A DNA stretch of 64,000 bases from Gibbula magus (lineage: Eukaryota > Mollusca > Gastropoda > Trochida > Trochidae): the NCBI GenBank assembly GCA_936450465.1, contig OW388291.1, positions 32,650,656 to 32,714,655 on the forward strand, given 5' to 3'. The notes beneath the pieces were generated by a model. That model was not told the DNA's origin, did not search any database, and was given only the letters and a program-made list of their open reading frames with translations. The first letter of the stretch is position 1, and each line of letters starts with the position of its first letter. Below, one piece after another: positions 27,001-33,980 of the stretch. A program made the translations under genes and the position numbers.

Positions 27001-30000
27001 GTTTTTCATTTTCCTGTAATACCACAACTTCCCAATGCAAGGCATAACTCTTGCCAGTCTCCATTACTGGCTGATTTAGGCCTTGCAGTATTTCCTTAAG
27101 AAATCTGGTGCAGCGATTCGCTGTCTTGACACAACAAAGCGAGGGAATTACCGCAATGGTTAAATCAGCCAGTAATGCAGACTGGCAAGAGTTATGCCTT
27201 GCGTTTGGAAGTTGGTAATACCAGAGCACTGATAAAATCTACAAGTGTTTCAATGAGGAAATGCTAGTTTCACCAAACTTATCTCACATTTCAACCATGA
27301 TCCCGATGTGTTCCTTCTATGGGTTCGACCTACTGGTACATATGAATTTATTTTTGGTGGTTTCCATAATGCGAACAGTGACTTTATGAGGGAGTCATTT
27401 TGTATGAAGTATATTTCCCCAAATAAAAATCTTAGCTTCATCATAATTTATACAAATGTCAACTATGATATCTAGATCTGAGTTATGTTTTGTGGTTTTG
27501 ATCAATTTATGACATAGTTTCAATATCTGAAGAATTATCATGTTGTCCTTTCTTAAATTTATCTCTGAAATGTCACACCCGCTTTCATAAAACTGCAGTG
27601 GACAAAGGACTATATTGTGCCTTTTACAATTCTGAAGCTTTTTCATTGATCAGTGTTGAAAGCAGTGTTATAATCAGTAAGCTGTGCTAATTCTCTTGTG
27701 TGGATAGATCCTGATTATTTATACAATATAGAAATCAATGCATTATAGCCATTCATAAAATATGTTTATCTTGTGTTTTTAACACTTATCAACAGCTTGC
27801 AGTAGGCTTATATGGTTTCAAAAATGTAAACACACATTTGATTGGACTGTTTGTTTTATTGATAGTCCAATAATTGGACAATTTGTTTTACTGGTAGTCC
27901 AATAGCTGCTTGAGCTATGTGGGTCTATGTGACAGGGTCTGTGATGTTAATATTTGTATCGACTCAATCATGGTCAGGAGAGGATGATGGGTAACTATGG
28001 TAACATGTAGCATGGAGAGAGGCTGAATGTTCAATGTTTTTGATTGTTAAATGTTTTCCAGATGCACAGAAAGCTGTATCGATCCAAGTTGACACTGCAG
28101 GGGAACTTCCTGCCCCTGACGACGATGGCATACATAGAGGACACATTTGGGTCTCGTCTGTCTGTGCTGACTACTGAATCACATGGGGTAGCGAACCTTC
28201 TTCCAGGTGTGTGTCAGCAGCCCCTTATTATCCTCCGTTACCAAGTGGAAAGGGATATAGGTTTGGACTCTGTGCATCTGTCCATGCATCGAACACAAAG
28301 GGGACAGCTTTTCTCAGAAACTTTTAAAGATAGGATATTCAAATTTGGTGTGTGGCTGAGGGTATCAATACCTTGATGGAGTTTGAAAATAAATAGCCCA
28401 ATTATTTTTTCTGGAGTTATTGCCCTTGTTCTGATTTTTGGACTATGATCATGGTAACTCCAAAGGGGACAGCTTTTCTCAGGAACTTTTTAAGATAGGA
28501 TAAGCACATTTGGTGTGTGGCTTGAGGAAAGAAATACCTTGATCAAGTTTTAAAAAATGAGAAGTGGTCAATTATTTAGTAAGATGAGATGTGAGTGAGA
28601 TGAGTGAGATTTTAATGAGAACCAATATGGCGGGGAATGTTGATGACCATATATCTTCTTGTTATATAGTCAGTTACATAGTACTCTGATACCAATTGGC
28701 TTATCCATACCCAATGAAATTCTACCGACTTGTGCCTTGTGCCTCTGCTAACTATTTGTATTTTTTCTTTGATGGTCTATCTTATACCCCCGCTACGAAG
28801 TAGTCGGGGGTATATAGCGGTCAGCACGTCCGTCCGTGCGTCCGTCCGTGCGTCCGTCCGTGCGTCCGGTTTTTGTTCCACTCATAACTCTGAAACCAGT
28901 TGTTCAAATGTTACGAAACTTGATATGTACAATCACCATGATGTGTACATCTGCCTTTTGTATGTTTCATACCCTCATTTGCATAATTTATGCAAATTTT
29001 TTCTTTTGCTATGTTCAAACATTTCTCTTTGACCAATGTTAAAAGCGGGGGTATCATGAGTGAGCTGTGCTCACTAATTCTCTTGTTGCAACAGGGGTAT
29101 GTAAACTAAGCTCACTTTTGTCTTGTAATGAGTCAATCTTTATTAGAGACTACATTTTAAATTAAAATAATAGCTGTATCTTTTGCAAAAGGGGTATGTG
29201 AATACACCTAATATTTGTCTTTTTTCAGTTGATCTTTATGATTGACAAACTATATTTTGAATTAAATTGTATGTCACACATTTTTACAAGTGGTCTTTGA
29301 TTGACAAAATTAATATTTTGAAACTCTATGCTAGGATGGCTGGAGGTTGTGTTGGATCGGCGACTGATGCAGGGAGACTGGCGGGGACTGAACGAAGGAG
29401 TGAAGAACAACATGCCTACAAGGAGTCACTTCATTCTCATGCTGGAGCGGGGACCACGGAAAGTGGACACTGGGGTGCGTATAGTTAGTACTGATTAAGA
29501 GTGATACTCTCATCAGCTAAAAAGTTAATTCACTAGTCCTCATGGTATCGCAAACACAAATTAGCTGCCCTTGATTCTTGACATGAAAGTATTATCTTGT
29601 GAAGACATCATCAGCATGTTGACATGTGGATACTATATACTACTTTACATTAAACTACATTACGCTATAAAACAGTATATACAATATATATATATACACT
29701 ATGTTACAATTGTCTTACTGAAATTGCTGTTGGCAGACCCTAATCTCTAGAATTGGCATCCTCCACCCTAGCACATTTATTATACCCCCGACCAACGGTT
29801 GGGGGTATATAGTTATACCAACGATTCCGTCCGTCGGTCCGTCCGTCTGTCCTTCCATCCGTCTGTCTGTCCTTCCGTCCGTCTGTCTGTCCTTCCGTCC
29901 GTCTGTCCTTCCGTCCGAAGACATTTTTTGTCCGATAGATTACAGAAAAACTATTCGTCTCATCCTTTTTAAATTTGGTACATGTCTTCTTCACCACTAG

Positions 30001-33000
30001 GAGAGGTGCAGTGCGAATTTTAAACCGAATTGGTGAATTTTTTATTTTTTGGCGATTTTTTTTATTTTTTAACCCTTACGTTGCGTATATATATTTTACC
30101 ATTTTTAGCCCCTGTGGCGGAATTTACAGGCTCGCAGCTCGCAGCAGTAGTTTGGGCTTTGGCACTAACTAGCTCTGCTGGCGGAATTTCCAGGCGGCGA
30201 TTCCGGTATCGTTTTTACAAAATATACCGCATCTACATGGCGAATAAGGACTATATACGGGCGTTCAATACAAATTCAAGTAGCGAAACCCGTACACAAA
30301 TGGCTAATTCACACTCGAAACTTTGAATGAATTTTCTATGTTTTTTCGTTTTTATTCTATTACTTTCGAAAGATTGTCTTTTATTCGGGCCTCGTAACAT
30401 CATAAATACCAAACGAAAAAAATTCCATTTATATACGGAATTGAAGACAAGATGTCTAGCTTCACAATGATATAAAAATTATTAGAATGCGACCTTTGGT
30501 TATAATTCTATAGCTATGTAAAGTTTGTCTTTATTCCCACCTATAAAATCGTCAATACTTACAACATGTATGCGGCATTGCAAACGGTCGTTCATCGCAC
30601 TTTTCCAAGAAATCATAATCTCGAACCAGTTGACAAATAAGCACATGTCAACCCAAATATGGTTATGTTGTTTGACTTTTCAAATAAACGCTAACCTCGA
30701 ACCATAACTGATGAAAATATGTTGATTAGTTTGTGTGCCGTTTGGTTTCACGTGCCTCTCAGAAAGGTAAAATTGTATCTTTATTTCTGTGAATAAATCT
30801 GCGCATTTTATATAGAATAAAAGATTATTCTTTTCGGTTTATTGTGATATAAAAATTATGAAAATGCATTCAGTATTTTAGCCTTGATAAATGTTTTAGA
30901 AGTTGTGAAAATCGCCGATTGTTTCAAAATTGATGAAGTGTAAACATGACCTTTTTCACGGCGCTTGCTGTGTCTTTATTATTTTTTTGAGATTTTCTAA
31001 TTTTATATGGGAATGTAGTCCATTGTTTCCCCTTTATTTTGCCGTATTTTTTTTTGAAAACAAACAATTCGCTCACATGATATGAAGTGCGGGAGTAAGG
31101 CGAGTTAGCGATTTTTTTCCCCGTCTCGCGAGATGCGAGGCAGATAGCAGTCTCGGGCGAGGCAAACCCGAGGCAATACAAACACGTGGGTGAAAATAGC
31201 CTCAAGCGAATTAATGCTTCGGGGGCTAAGCCCGACATAATTGGCCTTTTGTAAAGCTAATTATCGATGCGTTACGGGTCAACAATGCAAATTGGTGTGA
31301 ATTTTGCTTGATATTCCGACCACACACTGAACAAAGCTTTATTCTCATGTCGGGTCGCGATGCGTAAATACAGCCATTCTCATGGGTCGGGTCGCGGACA
31401 CAATCGACTCGTGACCCGGTATGGAGGCTAGCCCAGTACATAGACAGGCGTGAATTCTTCTAAGTAAGCGATCCGGGATCCATACTGGAGTACCTACGAA
31501 TCGCTTATAGCCCGCCCGGATTATTCCGTCGCCCGCATGTTAAGGGTTAACTTAGTCAAATTCTGAGCATTTTTTGTCCGATCGATTACAAAAAAACTAT
31601 TCGTCTCATCCTATTTAAATTTGGTACATGTCTTCTTCACCACTAGGAGAGGTGCAGTGCGAAGTTTAAACCGAATTGGTGAATTTTTGAATTTTTGGCG
31701 ATTTTTTAAATTTTTTAACTTAGTCAAATTCTGAGCATTTTTTGTCCGATCGATTACAAAAAAACTATTCATCTCATCCTTTTCAACTTTGGCACATGTC
31801 TCCTTCACCACTAGGAGAGGTGCATTGCAAAATGTAACACGATTTGGTGAATTTTTGAATTTTTGGCGATTTTTTATATTCTTTTACTTTATCATAGCTA
31901 GAATGACTGAAGCTACTTCTGTATTGTGATTTGTTGACTTCATCATTTTCTTTTTCATGTAACTTTCATCAAAAGCTACTTCTGTGTTCTCGTTGATTTT
32001 ACTATTTTATATTTCCACTGGTTATATTTTGGGAAAAGTTAAATTTTCTTTCCTTTCAGCCATAAACTGTTGTATATCTCTCACTGTGCCTTCAGGGGTG
32101 TGCTTCCATGTACCTGTTGTTTAAAGTCACTCGAATGAATCATTATGATGGATTAATTTCCAAAATAAAGTTGAAATCAGTGGTAATAGCAGTAGTGTAT
32201 TATATTACCAATACCTTTTCAAGTTACTTTTATTCCTATTTTGACTTAAACCACCTTTTTCACATGAAGATCGAGACTTGTCCTACCATTTTCACAAACA
32301 GTTTAATCTTAGCAATTACATTTCAAAGCTTATCAATCCTTAGGTGTGCAGACACCTCTCTCTTTAAGTAAAATAAAAATGTCAAACTTAAACAGTCGGG
32401 GGTATTAGTGAGCCACGCTCACTTTTTTGCTTGTTTACTTTTGGCATCAGGAGCATGCATTAGTGTGTGACACTCTCCAATATTATTATTTAAATTGACT
32501 AACATTCTGTGGGCATTTGAGACCCAGGGACCTGAAGTTAAGGATAAAATTAATATATAAAACGTTTTGAATTTTAAAATAATTTTGTATCTTAACTACT
32601 TTCAGCCGTTCACGCCAGCCTGTTTCCCATCTCCAAGCAGTCACCAGTTGTCACGGAGACTCAACCACCCCCTGACGGTTGGAGTGGTTGACCTTGAGGA
32701 CTCCCCCAGTATCACCTTCCTCCCTCAACTCTCCCTCCTTTCTCACGGCTTTCCTCCTGGCCTTGAACTTGTCAATCTGAGGTCACTGGAGGTCATCAAC
32801 TCCTCAGAGGTCACATGCCTGATGATTCTTCACCATGCAGGTTTTGACTGTGATTTTCAAGAAACTATGGAGGAGCAAGATCATTTTGATAAAGTAAGAT
32901 GTTCAAAGGTCAAGGACGTTCAAGGTCATTTTAAAGGATGAATATTTAAAAAAAAATTCATTAGTTTGTTTTTGTTTTGTTGAGAGCAATCCACATATGA

Positions 33001-33487
33001 AAACAAATCCAACAGGTACATAAAGGTTGGTTAAAGCTTTATTCATTGCTACAGTTGTCGAAGAACAAGGGATCACCTGAAAATTACGGTGAAAGGGGAA
33101 ACTCTCTGTTATGTCACACACATTATTTTCATGGCATATATGGAATTACAAAAGGACAGTTACTCCTACAGCCCTGCCGAACCATTACCTAAAGAATTAT
33201 AATCATTACGCAATATGACATTATAACTATGGTAATTTCACATAAATGAGTTCTTAACCGTATCATCAAAAACACAATGATAAAAATGTAGCTATTAATG
33301 CATATCTTTTACATATCAGTTACTTCTTTTTCAGGAGAATCAAAATCTGGATGTGTTTAAAGATGTGACAATTTTGAAAGCATCTGAAACCAGCCTAAAT
33401 GGTCTGAAAACAAAGAAGAAACTGAATTTCTTTCAATCCGTAGTGCCACCAATGGAACTCAGAACCTTCAAGATCTCATTTGGATAG
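1..33487 (+). CDS. MAN2A: Class II alpha-mannosidase gene, 3' part (18 exons)
   Basis: Golgi alpha-mannosidase II family (GH38) trims mannoses from hybrid N-glycans in the Golgi lumen before complex glycan synthesis; that role is family knowledge. Exons seen: 1-73, 1175-1348, 3330-3510, 4118-4295, 4816-5009, 5536-5724, 6282-6390, 7283-7347, 8750-8915, 9578-9693, 16213-16312, 24824-24949, 25777-25888, 26545-26687, 28062-28206, 29335-29474, 32606-32893, 33335-33487. They total 2652 nt, an exact 883 codons plus stop, and every junction keeps phase with GT/AG borders. Family hallmarks are [20 protein letters not shown] (nucleophile Asp), [15 protein letters not shown] (zinc His), [13 protein letters not shown] and the C-terminal MELRTFKI. 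Vertebrate members have about 1140 residues, so roughly 250 N-terminal residues (cytoplasmic tail, membrane anchor, stem, start of the catalytic domain) lie upstream of the window. Lysosomal GH38 is less likely given the match to MAN2A-type motifs. Confidence 0.93.
508..953 (+). mobile_element. Helentron-like non-autonomous element, family 1
   Basis: It begins with a palindromic head (TTATCCCCAGC ... CGGGGGATATAG), followed by a short CCGT/ACGT-rich stretch and two diverged copies of a core of about 170 bp (AAGAACCATTCACTGGATT, AAGAACTGTTCATTGGATT). It ends with GGCGGGTGAT, roughly inverse to the head, and the hairpin GTCACCTTAGTGAC. The same plan recurs at six other places in the window. No ORF is present. 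Confidence 0.55.
1175..1348 (+). CDS. MAN2A: MAN2A exon b, nucleophile exon
   Basis: The acceptor is CTGCAG and the donor G|GTAAGT. It encodes [20 protein letters not shown] and [13 protein letters not shown]. The Asp of SIDQFG matches the catalytic nucleophile and zinc ligand of Golgi mannosidase II. Most relatives I know read DPFG here, so Gln in place of Pro is a small deviation. Confidence 0.9.
1563..2942. mobile_element. hAT-like non-autonomous DNA transposon with 8-bp TSD
   Basis: The ends are CAGGGAAGCAGA on the left and TCTGCATCCCTG on the right, an inverted pair with one mismatch in the outer 12 bases. A further matching block, TTGCCGGACAT against ATGTCCGACTGGCAA, lies inside. The flanks carry a perfect 8-bp direct repeat, GTTCATTC, at 1555-1562 and 2943-2950. 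CAGGG termini with 8-bp target duplications are typical of the hAT superfamily. The 1380-bp interior shows no transposase reading frame, so it would depend on a transposase supplied elsewhere. It sits in the intron between MAN2A exons b and c. Confidence 0.85.
3330..3510 (+). CDS. MAN2A: MAN2A exon c
   Basis: Acceptor TTTCAG at 3324-3329. It encodes [20 protein letters not shown] and the Cys-rich [13 protein letters not shown] and [15 protein letters not shown], the usual GH38 class II region after the nucleophile. Donor CT|GTATGT, phase 2. Confidence 0.9.
3835..4080 (+). repeat. Dispersed repeat, related to 28240-28670
   Basis: It contains AAATTTGGTGTGAGGCCTGA, CTTGATGGAGTTCGAAAATA and AAAATGGCAGGGATGATGAC, which recur with mismatches near 28340, 28520 and 28625. 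It has no recognisable ends and no coding sequence. It may be the core of another Helentron-like family. Confidence 0.5.
4118..4295 (+). CDS. MAN2A: MAN2A exon d
   Basis: Acceptor CTGCAG. It encodes [33 protein letters not shown] and [13 protein letters not shown]. The GDDFRY motif carries the Asp pair that includes the general acid/base in characterised Golgi mannosidase II. Donor AAG|GTAAAT, phase 0. Confidence 0.92.
4816..5009 (+). CDS. MAN2A: MAN2A exon e
   Basis: Acceptor ATTTAG. It encodes [37 protein letters not shown] and [19 protein letters not shown]. This is the DFFPY..R...[10 protein letters not shown] signature of GH38. Donor AG|GTGCGA, phase 2. Confidence 0.95.
5536..5724 (+). 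CDS. MAN2A: MAN2A exon f, HHDAITGT exon
   Basis: Acceptor TTGCAG. It includes [20 protein letters not shown], the most conserved GH38 class II motif; the first His of HHD is a zinc ligand in solved structures. Donor AT|GTAAGT, phase 2. Confidence 0.96.
6282..6390 (+). CDS. MAN2A: MAN2A exon g
   Basis: Acceptor TTGCAG. It reads [20 protein letters not shown] and [16 protein letters not shown], in phase on both sides. It lies in the helical linker after the catalytic core. Donor TGG|GTACGG. Confidence 0.75.
6442..6830 (+). mobile_element. Helentron-like element, CATCAGG family, truncated
   Basis: It starts with TTAGCTCATCAGG and the perfect palindrome CATCAGGCC-TGAAA-GGCCTGATG, then CCGTCCATCTGTCCGT and about three copies of a core of about 120 bp (CTTCTTCTCCAG, GTGACCCTG). 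It lacks the hairpin tail, so it is 3' truncated. Full relatives lie at 11014-15805 and 43441-44742. Confidence 0.7.
7283..7347 (+). CDS. MAN2A: MAN2A exon h
   Basis: Acceptor TTTAAG. It encodes [20 protein letters not shown]. This short, variable exon fits phase 0 to phase 2. Donor AG|GTACGC. Confidence 0.72.
7553..8017. mobile_element. Foldback element with CAGTGGAAACC ends
   Basis: The left end CAGTGGAAACC and right end GGTTTCCGCTG are inverse with one mismatch. Both subterminal regions are rich in short motifs such as ACTTATC and TTTTACT in opposing orientation. The left flank ends in TA, while the right flank starts with TG, so the expected TA duplication of a pogo or mariner-like MITE is not confirmed. 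No ORF. Confidence 0.5.
8593..8695. repeat. Half copy of the GGCATAAC foldback MITE family
   Basis: It matches the left arm of the MITEs near 17.9, 25.2 and 27.0 kb: GGCATAAC, CAGTTTCCATCACTGGCT and CCTTGCAGCATTTCCTT. The right arm is missing. Confidence 0.5.
8750..8915 (+). CDS. MAN2A: MAN2A exon i
   Basis: Acceptor TTTGCAG. It encodes [20 protein letters not shown] and [17 protein letters not shown], matching the family's (L)VVYNPL...R...V.V.V.SP stretch in the beta-sandwich domain. Donor GAG|GTAAGT, phase 0. Confidence 0.9.
9578..9693 (+). CDS. MAN2A: MAN2A exon j
   Basis: Acceptor TTTGCAG. It encodes [20 protein letters not shown] and [15 protein letters not shown]. The ISPL....Y.L pattern follows the beta-sandwich strand seen in relatives. 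Donor GG|GTAGGT, phase 2. Confidence 0.88.
11014..15805 (+). mobile_element. Helentron-like element, CATCAGG family, expanded and nested
   Basis: The head is TTAGCTCATCAGGCCTGAAA, then a run of CCGT units (near 11066-11092), three copies of a repeat of about 120 bp, a long 548-bp tandem array (see separate entry) and the tail TGATGAGCT plus the hairpin AGAGCC-CAT-GGCTCT and a T-run. The tail is inverse to the head. It is inserted at a T-rich point inside the element at 10111-15934. No transposase or helicase ORF is present. Confidence 0.75.
11530..15370 (+). repeat. 548-bp tandem array with A/B unit types
   Basis: The anchor TTATTTTCAT before CTCCAGAACGAAAAG occurs at 11941, 12490, 13038, 13587, 14131, 14680 and 15224, spacing 544-549 bp. 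Two unit types alternate. Type A (ATGTATGTCGACTTGAAATA) is near 11740 and 12830; type B (ATATATGTCTACTTTAGATA) is near 12285, 13380, 13930, 14470 and 15020. The order A-B-A-B-B-B-B, plus a short deletion shared by units near 14070 and 15170, indicates growth by dimer duplication. It is non-coding. Confidence 0.85.
16213..16312 (+). CDS. MAN2A: MAN2A exon k
   Basis: Acceptor GTTACAG. It encodes [20 protein letters not shown] and [13 protein letters not shown]. The glycosyl hydrolase C-terminal domain matches in phase 2 to 0. Donor CAG|GTTAGA. It is followed by an intron of 8.5 kb that hosts the paired TIR elements. Confidence 0.82.
16855..17768. repeat. Imperfect inverted repeat pair around a possible older element
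   Basis: AAGGTGAGATGGGACAATGA at about 16860 is inverse to a block ending CCATCTTTCCTT at about 17764, with matching GTTTCNTT/AANGAAAC extensions. The interval also contains the piggyBac-like end at 17378, so it is a mosaic. No target duplication is clear and no ORF is seen. Confidence 0.35.
17270..17378. mobile_element. Right-end fragment of the TTAA-inserting element family
   Basis: CCCGGATAATTCCGGGACCC and GCAAGTTAAGGG followed by TTAA match the right end of the complete element at 30073-31546 (CCGGATTATTCCG, CCCGCATGTTAAGGG, TTAA). I find no partner left end upstream, so this is a solo or truncated end. Confidence 0.5.
17868..18079. mobile_element. Foldback MITE, GGCATAAC family
   Basis: The arms TCCATCACTGGCTAATT and AATTAGCCAGTGATGGA are perfectly inverse. 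The outer parts (CAAGTTCCTTCCGCAGGG and GCCTTGTGGGGGAAGTTTTG) are inverse with mismatches. It has the same layout as 27025-27214. No clean target duplication was found here. Confidence 0.65.
18755..20340 (+). pseudogene. Decayed element-borne gene of a widespread invertebrate orphan family, copy 1
   Basis: The + strand reads, in pieces, [18 protein letters not shown], then [19 protein letters not shown] and [19 protein letters not shown], later [59 protein letters not shown] and [10 protein letters not shown] ... IVFDGY. I recognise this motif order from memory as a repeated, poorly characterised protein family of molluscs, corals and fish that may include a PIN/XPG-like nuclease. In-frame stops at 18791 (TGA), 18878 (TAA) and 19013 (TGA) and an insertion at 19146-19714 show it is dead here. 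Some gaps may be introns (for example CCACA|GTGAGT near 19979). Confidence 0.65.
19146..19714 (+). mobile_element. Helentron-like element nested in TIR copy 1
   Basis: The head is TATCCCACCGG, followed by CCGTCTGTCCGTCCGT, then three core repeats of about 120-130 bp (TGTGTATTACCCACCAACTG and variants). The tail is CCGGTGGGATA, inverse to the head, then the hairpin GTCATC-TTCT-GATGAC and CTTGTCTT. It interrupts the orphan-family reading frame after GHGTKDST; the frame resumes at [20 protein letters not shown]. Confidence 0.7.
21494..21495. other. Shared TA at the junction of two tandem TIR elements
   Basis: The junction reads CCTGGCC-TA-GGCCAGG, a 16-bp palindrome. Only one TA lies between the end of copy 1 and the start of copy 2. 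Confidence 0.9.
21796..23381 (+). pseudogene. Decayed orphan-family gene, copy 2
   Basis: Exact positional equivalent of the pseudogene in copy 1, with the same three in-frame stops (21832, 21919, 22054) and the same nested insertion. The shared lesions predate the duplication of the pair. Confidence 0.65.
22187..22755 (+). mobile_element. Helentron-like element nested in TIR copy 2
   Basis: Counterpart of 19146-19714 at the same offset, with the same head, CCGT core and hairpin tail. It arrived before the two TIR copies separated, not as an independent insertion. Confidence 0.7.
24824..24949 (+). CDS. MAN2A: MAN2A exon l
   Basis: Acceptor TTGCAG. It encodes [14 protein letters not shown] and [15 protein letters not shown]. 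The DKSGAY.F.P.G pattern is a strong GH38 class II signature. Donor ACG|GTATGT, phase 0. Confidence 0.94.
25183..25380. mobile_element. Foldback MITE, GGCATAAC family
   Basis: GTCTCCATCACTGGCTAATT and ATTAGCCAGTGATGGAGAC are inverse arms, with GGCATAAC on the left and GGGAAGTTGG on the right as in the other copies. Inner arms CTGTGCTG / CACAG also pair. The edges are approximate. Confidence 0.65.
25777..25888 (+). CDS. MAN2A: MAN2A exon m
   Basis: Acceptor CTACAG. It encodes [20 protein letters not shown] and [17 protein letters not shown]. The V..GPL...V pattern is conserved in the family. Donor G|GTGGGT, phase 1. Confidence 0.88.
25998..26207. mobile_element. 210-bp MITE with perfect 42-bp TIRs
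   Basis: Bases 25998-26039 (TAATTTCTTATTCCTTCATC...) are the exact reverse complement of 26166-26207. The ends begin and finish with TA, so the target is either TA or the TA belongs to the repeat. The 126-bp centre is A/T-rich and non-coding. Perfect arms suggest recent activity. Confidence 0.8.
26297..26560 (+). repeat. Duplicated segment carrying the exon n splice acceptor
   Basis: A segment with GTGGTTGGCTT, GTGCACTGGC, TTTAGAACAAA and TTTACTACTG occurs twice in tandem. The second copy leads into the real exon. TTTTCATGCAG|GTGGCGCTGTGAGTGG at 26416-26440 mirrors TTTTCGTGCAG|GTGGCGCTGTGAGTGG ending about 119 bp later, so a decoy acceptor with the first exon bases lies upstream. Confidence 0.75.
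26545..26687 (+). CDS. MAN2A: MAN2A exon n
   Basis: Acceptor CGTGCAG. It encodes [20 protein letters not shown] and [15 protein letters not shown], then [13 protein letters not shown] and DLNGFQ are family landmarks. Donor CAG|GTGGGA, phase 0. The frame stays open a short way past the donor, but the next exon starts in the right phase. Confidence 0.93.
27025..27214. mobile_element. Foldback MITE with perfect 9-bp target duplication
   Basis: The arms CAACTTCCCAATGCAAGGCA and TGCCTTGCGTTTGGAAGTTG are inverse with few mismatches, and the pairing continues through AACTCTTGCCAGTCT / AGACTGGCAAGAGTT. The flanks carry GTAATACCA at 27016-27024 and 27215-27223. A 9-bp duplication with long arms fits Mutator-like MITEs; an 8-bp reading would fit hAT. 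It is the best-preserved member of a family with copies near 8.6, 17.9 and 25.2 kb. Confidence 0.85.
28062..28206 (+). CDS. MAN2A: MAN2A exon o
   Basis: Acceptor TTCCAG. It encodes [20 protein letters not shown] and [20 protein letters not shown], with the conserved P......I.D...R......Q/E.. stretch. Donor G|GTGTGT, phase 1. Confidence 0.92.
28240..28670 (+). repeat. Dispersed repeat with two internal copies
   Basis: GGGGACAGCTTTTCTCAG(A/G) and AAATTTGGTGTGTGGCT / ACATTTGGTGTGTGGCTTGA recur about 165 bp apart. ATATGGCGGGGAATGTTGAT closes it. It is related to 3835-4080, with no ends resolved and no coding sequence. Confidence 0.55.
28782..29085 (+). mobile_element. Helentron-like element, ACCCCCGC family, complete (304 bp)
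   Basis: The head is TTATACCCCCGCTAC with the palindromic partner GTAGTCGGGGGTATA, then six CCGT/GCGT units, a core of about 150 bp, the tail GCGGGGGTAT inverse to the head, the hairpin AGTGAGC-TGT-GCTCACT and AATTCTCTTG. It is the most compact complete example of the layout in this window. Confidence 0.75.
29335..29474 (+). CDS. MAN2A: MAN2A exon p
   Basis: Acceptor ATGCTAG. It encodes [20 protein letters not shown] and [17 protein letters not shown]. The LDRRL..D..RGL motif is diagnostic of GH38 class II. Donor GGG|GTGCGT, phase 0. Confidence 0.95.
29783..32431 (+). mobile_element. Helentron-like element, ACCCCCGAC family, split by a TTAA element
   Basis: The head is TATACCCCCGACCAACGG with GGTTGGGGGTATA, then a long CCGTCCGTCTGTC run. 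Three core repeats of about 165 bp contain TTTTTTGTCCGAT and CACCACTAGGAGAGGTGCA; a second element lies between core copies 1 and 2. The tail is GTCGGGGGTAT, inverse to the head, the hairpin AGTGAGC-CAC-GCTCACT and TTTTTTGCTTG. About 500 bp before the tail is unique A/T-rich DNA. Confidence 0.7.
30073..31546. mobile_element. piggyBac-like non-autonomous element with TTAA duplication
   Basis: The left end is CCCTTACGTTGCG and the right end is CGCATGTTAAGGG, inverse with mismatches. TTAA lies at 30069-30072 and 31547-31550. Removing the element restores ATTTTTTAACTTAGTC, the sequence seen intact in the next core repeat of the host element (about 31711-31726), which confirms the insertion point. 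Right subterminal DNA is rich in CGGGTCGCG/CCCGAGG motifs. No transposase ORF is present across 1474 bp. Kolobok also uses TTAA, so the superfamily is provisional. Confidence 0.8.
32606..32893 (+). CDS. MAN2A: MAN2A exon q
   Basis: Acceptor CTTTCAG. It encodes [20 protein letters not shown] and [20 protein letters not shown], then [14 protein letters not shown], the C-terminal beta domain with the LPC.. / H..G.DC patterns of the family. Donor AAA|GTAAGA, phase 0. Confidence 0.92.
33335..33487 (+). CDS. MAN2A: MAN2A terminal exon r
   Basis: Acceptor TTTTTCAG. It encodes [20 protein letters not shown], ending [11 protein letters not shown] and TAG at 33485-33487. The MEIRTF-type C-terminus is shared by Golgi mannosidase II proteins. 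Confidence 0.93.
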   Translation, partial: ENQNLDVFKDVTILKASETSLNGLKTKKKLNFFQSVVPPMELRTFKISFG

Positions 33488-33552
33488 CTTGTGGCATTTA
33501 AGTTTTAGAAATGTTTTGACTATCATACTTAAATGGCTCATTTACCTAATTA

Positions 33553-33558
33553 ATTAAA
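33553..33558 (+). terminator. Possible MAN2A polyadenylation signal
   Basis: ATTAAA, the common variant signal, lies 66 bases after the stop. No AATAAA is present in the next 150 bases. Weak on its own. Confidence 0.35.
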
Positions 33559-33840
33559 TTGTGTATTGATCACTGTGGCAAATGCATTATTCTTTCGTTT
33601 GATTATTGTTATAAAACTTGCAGTGATATTTGTTTAAAGATAATAGAATCTCTCTGTTTTTTCTCTGGTAATTCGTTTATTCATATAGACAATACTTTCA
33701 ACTAAACAAAACACATAAGATTATTTCGAAGCGTCAACTACTTACTAAGATATGGCCATTCAAAGTGAGTAAAATTGACCAGCTGATTATCTCAATCCTT
33801 AAACAGTCTGCCGGGCCGCCGTTAGCTTTCGTTAGCGATG

Positions 33841-33980
33841 TGACGTCATACACAGGAGTTGCTTAATGAAATCCTTAGGCGATTTCTCGATTTTCGTCGA
33901 AAATTCTTTTAAAACATAATAAGAACGTTTCGACATTACAAGTTTCCGATAGAATGGGTATCTGTGCGTCCGTTGTGAGT
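33841..33980 (+). promoter_or_regulatory. Candidate promoter and first coding exon (MGICASV)
   Basis: A perfect CRE palindrome TGACGTCA at 33841-33848 follows a GC-rich patch (GCCGGGCCGCCG). ATG at 33954 opens M-G-I-C-A-S-V and stops at a strong donor, GTTGTGAGTAA (GT at 33975). An MGxC start fits dual myristoylation and palmitoylation. I see no partner exon downstream, so this may be chance, or the 5' end of a gene that continues beyond the window. Confidence 0.25.
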
